A stretch of 64,000 bases of DNA from positions 1 to 64,000 of the forward strand of contig JADNYV010000069.1 in NCBI GenBank assembly GCA_015501055.1, given 5' to 3'. The DNA is from Mucidula mucida. Lineage: Eukaryota > Basidiomycota > Agaricomycetes > Agaricales > Physalacriaceae. The notes under the pieces were generated by a model, which did no database searches, was not told the origin of the DNA, and worked only from the letters and a program-made list of their open reading frames with translations. A program made the translations under genes and the position numbers. Below, in pieces: positions 57,338 through 64,000 of the stretch; positions within the stretch are counted from its first letter, which is position 1, and each line of letters starts with the position of its first letter.

Positions 57338-58215
57338 GGAAATATCAAGGCACATGAAAGTGTACTACATTCGCCATCCAGGCTTACATCTGTACAGGCA
57401 TCGATATCAACATCCTCAGCATGGAAAGATACATGTCTACGTACAGTGTTCTCTCCTAGAGTCAGAGCAAGAAATGACAGACACAATCTTTTGCGGGAAG
57501 CTTTGACAGTGCTACCACAAGGTGCTGGACGCGTATAGCACAGTGAAGGCAGTATTAGAGAGGGAAGCACACAAGAAAGCTCTGAGAGAGAGGCAAAAGG
57601 CAAGGACACCAGAGGAGGCAACAAGAAGGGAGAGAGAACGTCAGTGCGAAAGGGAAAAGACGCGGGAGCGGGAATGGGGCAGGAGGATCAGAACTAGACA
57701 ATGAACCTTCAAAACTTTCAAATTTTGGGTTGCCTTCCAGCCTTGAATCATGTCTTTTTTTGGCAAGTTATAACCACCAAGATTGGTACTTATAGATCAC
57801 GGAGCCGCCGGCCTGAAAGGGTACTAAATCTCTGCTTGGAAGTACCAGTATGTTCAGATGCCATGGGAGAGAACGCGCACCTCTTGCATTGTCTGCTTGT
57901 CCATCGTAGGCTAGCCGCCGCCACGCCATTGTCGGGCAGAGTTAAATCTGAATATGCTATGATTTGAAATAGTCAACGTTAGCAATGAGAGCTGTTATTA
58001 CGGGAAGCACGTGTCATTGCAAAAAGCAGCTTGTCGCGAAGCCATGATTGGCCAGCAGCTTGCACATGGGAGGACAGCGATCGGCCCTAGGAGATGGCAG
58101 AGGATGAGAGAGATTCCGCGAAGGCAGCTGCGCTAAGGCCCGGTTTGCCTAAACCCCATCCACGTCTTGTAACCCCCCCCCCTTCCAAACAACAATGATT
58201 ACATGTCAAACCAAA
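57338..58215. other. Stretch with a charged helical open frame, otherwise empty
   Basis: A 60-codon frame (57522-57704) encodes an Arg/Glu-rich helix (TVKAVLEREAHKKALRERQK) that may be an exon remnant. A poly-C run (12 C) lies near 58170. Nothing else supported. Confidence 0.3.
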
Positions 58216-58740
58216 TTCCAGTCGTGCTGCGAGTGTTTGTACGCTGTTACACGAGTGTCTGGCTAATTAGCTTTGTTAGGCTACACGATGTAATTGCAGG
58301 TTTCAGTTCAAGCATTTCATATGAGCCTTGTGCCCGTCATCCTGATACAATCTAATGGTAATCTAGATCTAGGGCAGCCTTGGAACGTCGCGGACGACTA
58401 ATATGATGTCGCCGACAACGTGCTCATGACACGTTGGACCACGGATGAGGTCAAGCAGGATCAGGTACGCGGTCAGCGTCAACGCCGGACGGTGGACGGG
58501 TGTGGATTATGGTCTTGGTGGACGACTCTACCTCAGCGTCAACGCCGGACGGTGGACGGGTGTGGATTATGGTCTCGGTGGACGACTCTACCTCACCGCC
58601 TCTTTGACCCCATCACGCCCGAAGACTCCATGTTCGCGTCTGCGATCTGCAAGGCCGTAGAGGAGGTGTCCGTCGCAAGTGTGGACCGAGCTTGCGTATG
58701 GGGTGAGTCACAGCCCCGGCTGGAACCGGTGGGCAAGTGC
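58216..58740 (+). pseudogene. Partial copy of the gene interrupted by copia
   Basis: Plus-strand DNA at 58216-58290 matches the complement of 50947-51025 (GTGTTTGTACGCTGTTACAC for GTGTTTGTATGCTATTACAC). DNA at 58621-58705 matches the complement of 50870-50955 (ATGTTCGCGTCTGCGATCTG, then GTGTCCGTCGCAAGTGTGGA). Encoded peptide FASAICKAVEEVSVASVDRA parallels FASANSKAVDEVSVANVDRA. About 330 bp are inserted between the two matches, including a 60-bp tandem repeat. Confidence 0.65.
58474..58593 (+). repeat. 60-bp tandem repeat, two units
   Basis: Units 58474-58533 and 58534-58593 each begin CAGCGTCAACGCCGGACGGT and contain GGTGGACGACTCTACCT. They differ at one base (TCTTGG versus TCTCGG). A period of 60 bases keeps any reading frame. 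Confidence 0.9.
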
Positions 58741-59047
58741 TGACGGTGCTCGGAAGCCATTCTACATAGGCGACGCGTCATTTGTCGACTCTATTTACTA
58801 TACTATAGTTCGGGTCTACTTAATCCGTCTATTATTTCCAAGTTAAATTATAACTATATGCGTGTTCGCCTCTTGAATTAGGGAGTGCCATGATCTTTTT
58901 TCGACACAGAGCAAACCAACCTTACGGCAATACAGTTCAAACTTGATGTTGATGCTTGTGGAAGATTATATATTGGTCGGTAGGCTTCGCGGTGGATTCT
59001 TATCTTAGACGAGAATTAGATGGGGACCAACACGCGGACTCATCACA

Positions 59048-59170
59048 TCAGTGTCTCGTGACGAGCCGACCAAATCCGGCTTGTTGATGATCACCACACC
59101 CCGTGTTGCAATACGGCACCTGTCGACACCCTCCACAACTCTTCTCCTTAGCTGGCAAGGTATGCCTCCC
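59048..59170 (-). pseudogene. Possible MYND-finger remnant
   Basis: The minus strand reads KSCGGCRQVPYCNTGCGDHQ, spacing CxxC, C, xxxC like the second half of a MYND finger, then a stop at 59048-59050. It overlaps the start of the plus-strand kinase gene. It could be a relic of a member of the MYND family or a coincidence. Confidence 0.35.
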
Positions 59171-61551
59171 AAAGAGCGGATAAACCGCGTCCTTTCCTTC
59201 GTTCCAACTGAACGCTTCCCTCTCCATGATCCTGAATACACGCCGCCAGAGACATTCCTGCAGTTTTCCGATACGCACCTGGACGAAAACCTCATCTTAA
59301 AACGCGTCTGCGTGCTCCCATCTCTCATACAGGACTTTCTCCAGTCTGTCGAGACTTTCTTCTCGACTGAGTCTCAGGCCAAACACAAAGACGGTATGTA
59401 CTTTTTCAACTTCGGTCCTTATCAGGGCCGGGGTATGCGGTACAAATACCAGGCAAAGGATATTCGGAACGCGTATTTGCAGGGCATTACGCCGCCATGC
59501 TGCCAGATTGCGTCCAGCATTCTCGTGCACCCCGACACCCTGGATAATTATAGAGTTCTTGCGTGGTATGAAACCCGATACACAGACACAGACGAAGAGA
59601 CTTTCTATGACGAGAACCACATCCTTGGCGTCGCAGACATCAGCGACAAGGACATGAAGACTTATTCTGACGAATCTCAGCAGGTCATTACTCGCCTGAG
59701 AGATGAATTAGACACCATCGCTCTAGGTATCTTCTTATGCCCGAATGCGCAGTGGTGTTTAGAGGACATGGAGGATTGCATTCCCTTCGCAGACACGGAC
59801 ACTGACCTTCGCATCGCGGATTTCCCTTGGATCATCAATTCTGTTCCAAAAGGCCACGCGCCTACGCCTAGCGCAGCTCGTCCTGCCGATGCCGCTAACC
59901 CACTGTGGAATATTCTCGACCTCCCGCCGCCCACTACATCCGCACTTCGCTTGTCAACCAGGCCGAAAAATTCTCTTTTGACAGAGCCTTCTCTGGCATC
60001 ACCAGTACGGCCGAAACGCCTGAAGAAAGCGTCTTCTAAAGTATCGGCACGCATCGCGACGAAACTGTGCAAAGAAAAGTTGACCGATGCACCGACTCAT
60101 TTCAAACCAAAGGACATCCGCCCACCGCCATTAAGGAGTCCTGCAGGAGCCGTAGAACTCCTTCAGAGGGTGCGATTGTTGATTTGTCGCGTTCTATTCT
60201 CTAACATAATCTTCCAGGCCTGGACCAAAGCTATCCGCACCGATACGACCGTCATTCTCTTCGATTGTGGAAACTTTCTTCGCATCGGTATCCGCCACAG
60301 AGAAAAGCAAACACTGTTCCTCACGCCCCTCATTGATGTTTTTGATCCTGAATCGTCGTATGGAAGACTAATAGCCGGCCTGCATCTATGCATCGTACAT
60401 GATGCTCTTGCGCGGTTACCTCCAACAGACGCCCCACTCCCCAAGCAGCCGGGGACTTCGGAAACATCATTGACTTCCTCAAAACGGAAAGCAGACCCGC
60501 TACCCCGGGAATCGTCGTCCAAGCGGGGATGTACCGAAGAACCAAAGGTGAAGGAAACTCGCACGCGGGTACGTCACTTTCCTTCATAATTGAGGCGAAT
60601 GTCTTTTAGATTTCCACTTCCTAGCGGCCCTCAACCGCGTCACGCTCCTCACGACTGCAGGATAAGATAACCCTGTCCAAGGAATCCGGTCAAAACAAAG
60701 GGAAAGCCGTTAAAGATCTACGTATGGTACAACCACTCTTTATGCATCTTGGTCGTATCTCATGATGTGAACACAGCTCACCCGGGATTACTTTGGAGCT
60801 CGTCCAGTGATTGCGCTATATCTTCAATACGGGCTCTACAATTCGCCCACCCCACAGGTTCTCCTTGCACCTAACCATCCGCGATCCAACATCTACAAGG
60901 CATCAACCTGCCTTGCCGTCATTCTAACATCAAAATTAGGGCATGGCACAACGGGGAAGGTATATACGGCAATCTTAGGCCCTGGCCACGAGAAGGTACA
61001 GTGCAGTCGCCTTGTGGTCAAGCTCGCGGACAATAGAGAACGTCTTATGTCACTTCGCCACGAATACGACGTCTACTGTCACCTCCAATCCGCCGGTGTG
61101 GAAGGAATCCCTTACATCTTTGGCTATTATCAAGATGGCAGTCGTGGAATAGGAGCACTCATTATGCATGACGTTGGAAACCCCCTCGGCCGTCGCATGG
61201 ATGGCGATAAAAGGATCGAATTTTCCACCGCAGAACGGTGAGTGCGTTCCTGATCCTTGACAATCTGTTGAACCGCTCTCCAGATCGTCGCTGAAGCGGA
61301 TATTACAGGCTGTGCACTCCCAGGGTGTTCTTCATCGTGACCTGCGGTCCTGGAACATGATGTACAATCATTACGGACAGGTATCCATCATTGATTTTGA
61401 TCGCGCCAACTTCGACGCCTCGAAGGAAGACCTCGACAAGGAAGCTGCACGTCTCGCACGCTTCCTGCAAGGGGAATTTGTGGACAAGGATTCCATCATC
61501 GGGTCTCATGATGTTCCTTCCGACATCGAGGAGCGCATTATGAATGAATGA
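59162..61551 (+). CDS. Atypical protein-kinase-like protein, 745 aa
   Basis: Exons 59162-60568, 60625-60726, 60777-61237 and 61284-61551, with introns of 56, 50 and 46 bp, all in phase. The start at 59162 was chosen for its purine at -3; an in-frame ATG at 59087 would add 25 residues. The N-terminal 470 residues form an uncharacterised region followed by a Lys/Ser-rich linker (SKRKADPLPRESSSKR). The C-terminal kinase-like domain has a glycine loop GHGTTGKVY, LVVKLAD (Lys), and HRDLRSWNMMYN (catalytic Asp and metal-binding Asn). IIDFDRANFD replaces the classical DFG motif. Lineage-specific kinase-like proteins of this kind are common in Agaricomycetes. It is convergent with the next gene, only 77 bp away. 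Confidence 0.85.
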
Positions 61552-61628
61552 GATTTCACGACGCCTCGAACGTATTTTGTTATCGTTTGGTACTTATATC
61601 GTCCCGGAACGCGTTCAAAAGAAACCTG

Positions 61629-64000
61629 CTAAATTTTACGTACAGCACCTAATATACCCATCAGTTTGACCTTGTCTTTCGCCTTCTCTAGCTTCCACTC
61701 GTCGTGCAACTCGCCCGTCAACGGCGGCTCCCAAACCTTGCCATACCGCCACTCTGTTACATAGAACGACTTCCTTGCTTTCGAATCAGAGCTACCAATC
61801 TTGACATATATGTTCCAGGCCATCAGTGATCTATGCGCGAACGTAGGCATCTCAAAGAAGGCTTCAATTTCCTCTCTACAAACAAGTTAGTGGTGGAAAA
61901 TTGCGGCGCATTGCGACTTACGTGACCGTCTTGGAAAGTCCGGTGTGTTGTACATTGAGATCTGATAGGGCTAGATACGCCTTCTCGGGTATATTTTCCG
62001 AAGCTGCGGTCTTCGTTCACAAAGCATCCGAGATGATACTGCACCCTCTCAGCGGCGTGGTCGCCCATGCGTTCGAAAGCTTGATGGACGCGGAACTGAT
62101 GTATGAGCCTAGTCATGTCGTCAGAGTTGGTTGCCAGTATCCCAAGGAATGACCCGTTATAGTAGCGGTCAGAGGTTCCTGGCACTGCGAGATTGCACGT
62201 AACGCTGCCTCCAAGCCCGGTACTCTTTTTCGGTGGGCGAAGCATACCGACAGCAGGGATGATGGAAGACGATGTGTTCACGGTATGGATACTGGCATCG
62301 ATATTCTCTAGTTGTAACGCATTCTGGGAGTCGAGCTTCTCCGATGAAAACAGTTTTGCGTTAGTACCAGGAAGATGAAATTATTGCTTTCCGGAAGGCG
62401 TCGAGTCCCTGTAAATCAACATGGTGAGCGCGCTAAGCTTTCAGGTTGAACGGGACGGAGAACCTCTTTCCAAGGAATCAACGGAGGCAATTTCTGAAGA
62501 GGGTGAGCGAATGCGATACAATAGTCATGAATACCCACTTTGGTAAAGAACCCTTTAGTATCCCTATGCCACCCTGCCCGCCAGGGCGACATATTGAATT
62601 CAGATGCGCCTCGCATTCTGGAAGGCATTTGACTCTCCCCGATGCCCTCAGCCGCCTTGATCAGTTTTGTGCGCTGGATCGCATCAGCAGTTACGAGTGA
62701 TACAAGTCCGGTGTGAAGTTTCATGTGCGTGGGGCCAGGGATTGCAAAAGAGATATTCGCAGAATCAAGTCTGTTCCCCGGGACGTAGTGAATATCGGAC
62801 AGGAACAACGATTGCGTCGCTCGATGCCGAATGCAGATAAGTTCGTAGTTCCCACCATGAATGACAGCGACGGTGCCGTCTATGGTGACTAGCTGTGACC
62901 ATACCTAACGCATTTCAGTCAAGCAGTTTCTACGCGTAAAAGGAAAAATTTCACCTGTTGGAGTATGAAAATGGCGGTTCGAAGATCGCCGACTTTCATC
63001 TCCACTTTGTAGGAGGACAGGCCAATATCCTTCCGCTTGGCGGCACGACAGAGAAACTCTTCTATCATGGGGGAATCAAATCGCGCGCATCGGCCAGATA
63101 TCCGATAGGCCCCCTCCGGGGTATTACATCCCGTCCCTTCGCAGCGTGTCTTGTACGGAAGTCCCTCTTTCTCCCAGTCGCTACAAGCGATGCAGGGAAA
63201 GATCTCCTGGGAGCCGCAAACTTTGCGAATGGCAATCATAACAGGAAGCGTAGCACAAACAATGTCTTTGAACTCCCAGACTGCCATGGACGATAGGTCC
63301 TGCTCGCAGACCGCGCGTAGAGCGGGCACTATATGTCGATGTGGGGCACTCCTTTCGAAATCTTGTAGATATGCATCGTCCACGTATAGGAACCCATCCC
63401 CAAGTCCCTTGGTCTGATCCGGGTCTGGTTCCCTGTACCAGAACAGCGGCGCATTGCCCTCAGTTGGTACGGCAGGCCACGAGCCATCGGTAGACAAAGC
63501 GGCGGAACATAGGTAAACCGCCGCCTCCTGACGAAACACACACTTCTCGACGATTGAGGACTCCATTGATACCGCAAAGAATTTCTCTCCTGCAGCGGTG
63601 GGTTCAGCCATAGAGCGACTGCGTTCATCAAAAGGATACACTGTTTTATCGGGGAAGAGCTGTAGGGGTTTGGCGGCAAGCATGCCTTTGCAAAGCAACG
63701 CGACATCGTGAGTCATGGCGGGGAGAACAGTAGTGCGACGAAGGATGAGATCTTTTCTCATATGGCGATCGTACGTCGTCGTCGCGCGCGTGGTGTGGCG
63801 CTTTGCGGTCGCGGTTGTAGAACCTCCAGTTCGCTGAGTGGTGGTGTTAGGGGGAGCTGTGCCGGAGATGTCGGCGCGAGGGGACTCCTGGTTGAATCTT
63901 GATTGTTTTCGCTTGCTGCCGCCTCTGGGAGTCTTCACCGGGGAGGTGGAGCCTGCAATAGTACCGCGCCTAACGGTGAACTCGTGAAGCTCCCAGTCAA
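61629..64000 (-). CDS. Uncharacterised multi-exon protein, 5' end beyond the window
   Basis: The first visible exon runs from the right edge down to about 62955 and is open at 64000 (frame WELHEFTVRRGTIAG), so the start is missing. It has a Ser/Thr/Lys-rich linker (TPRGGSKRKQSR) and LFWYREPDPDQTKGLGDGFL. Exon 2 gives WSQLVTIDGTVAVIHGGNYE and HRATQSLFLSDIHYVPGNRL, ending PPLIPWKE near 62460. Later parts read ENIDASIHTVNTSSSIIPAV, RYYNGSFLGILATNSDDMTR and KAYLALSDLNVQHTGLSKTV. The last intron is 61876-61921 and the final exon ends GILGAVRKI at 61629. Intermediate junctions (62300-62460 and about 62010-62040) could not be fixed; one may contain a frameshift. No known catalytic motif seen. Confidence 0.6.

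Overview
The window looks like nuclear DNA of a filamentous basidiomycete, most probably an Agaricomycete. Genes are cut by short GT-AG introns of about 46-60 bp. Several families are characteristic of Agaricomycetes: F-box proteins with an N-terminal coiled coil, MYND proteins, BTB proteins, a DUF6535-type membrane protein, atypical protein kinases, a membrane protein with a Cys-rich tail and small secreted proteins. A Ty1/copia retrotransposon and several small DNA transposons are also present. I see no rRNA, CRISPR array or bacterial operon, and I recognised no tRNA gene by eye.

Layout. 1-810: 3' end of a two-finger C2H2 regulator. 811-3.9 kb: no recognisable gene. 3.9-7.4 kb: a MYND protein (-) and an F-box protein (+). 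7.7-14.2 kb: two diverged copies of an older non-coding block; copy 1 carries a 1,006-bp hAT element with a transposase remnant. Between the copies lies a secreted-protein gene broken by a 202-bp MITE. 15.1-16.5 kb: an intact five-exon AGC kinase. 16.6-22.2 kb and 35.9-42.2 kb: a segmental duplication carrying a small secreted-protein gene, broken in copy A and intact in copy B. Copy B also holds a 1,213-bp TIR element that is absent from copy A. 22.3-22.5 kb: a TA-flanked MITE. 24.2-25.5 kb: a frameshifted kinase. 27.4-28.0 kb: a 178-aa gene. 28.2-29.9 kb: a frameshifted F-box gene. 30.6-31.6 kb: a DEDD 3'-5' exonuclease, with a 762-bp Harbinger-like MITE upstream. 33.1-34.4 kb: the coiled-coil membrane protein. 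34.9-35.7 kb: a 275-aa protein. 43.1-45.5 kb: an F-box gene and a frameshifted BTB gene. 45.8-50.6 kb: a full-length, recent copia element inside a decayed gene. 53.2-56.1 kb: a decayed DUF6535 gene. 59.1-61.6 kb: an atypical kinase. 61.6-64.0 kb: an uncharacterised gene running off the right edge.

The genes do not form one pathway. This reads as a fast-evolving accessory region of expanded regulatory and secreted families, duplicated blocks and transposons. Many recognisable families are broken by single-base indels. These may be real pseudogenes or, in part, consensus errors in the assembly. I did not find a convincing new multi-gene system. The most informative signals are the transposon insertions dated by empty sites in duplicated copies, and a full-length copia ORF with a YVDD to VND change.
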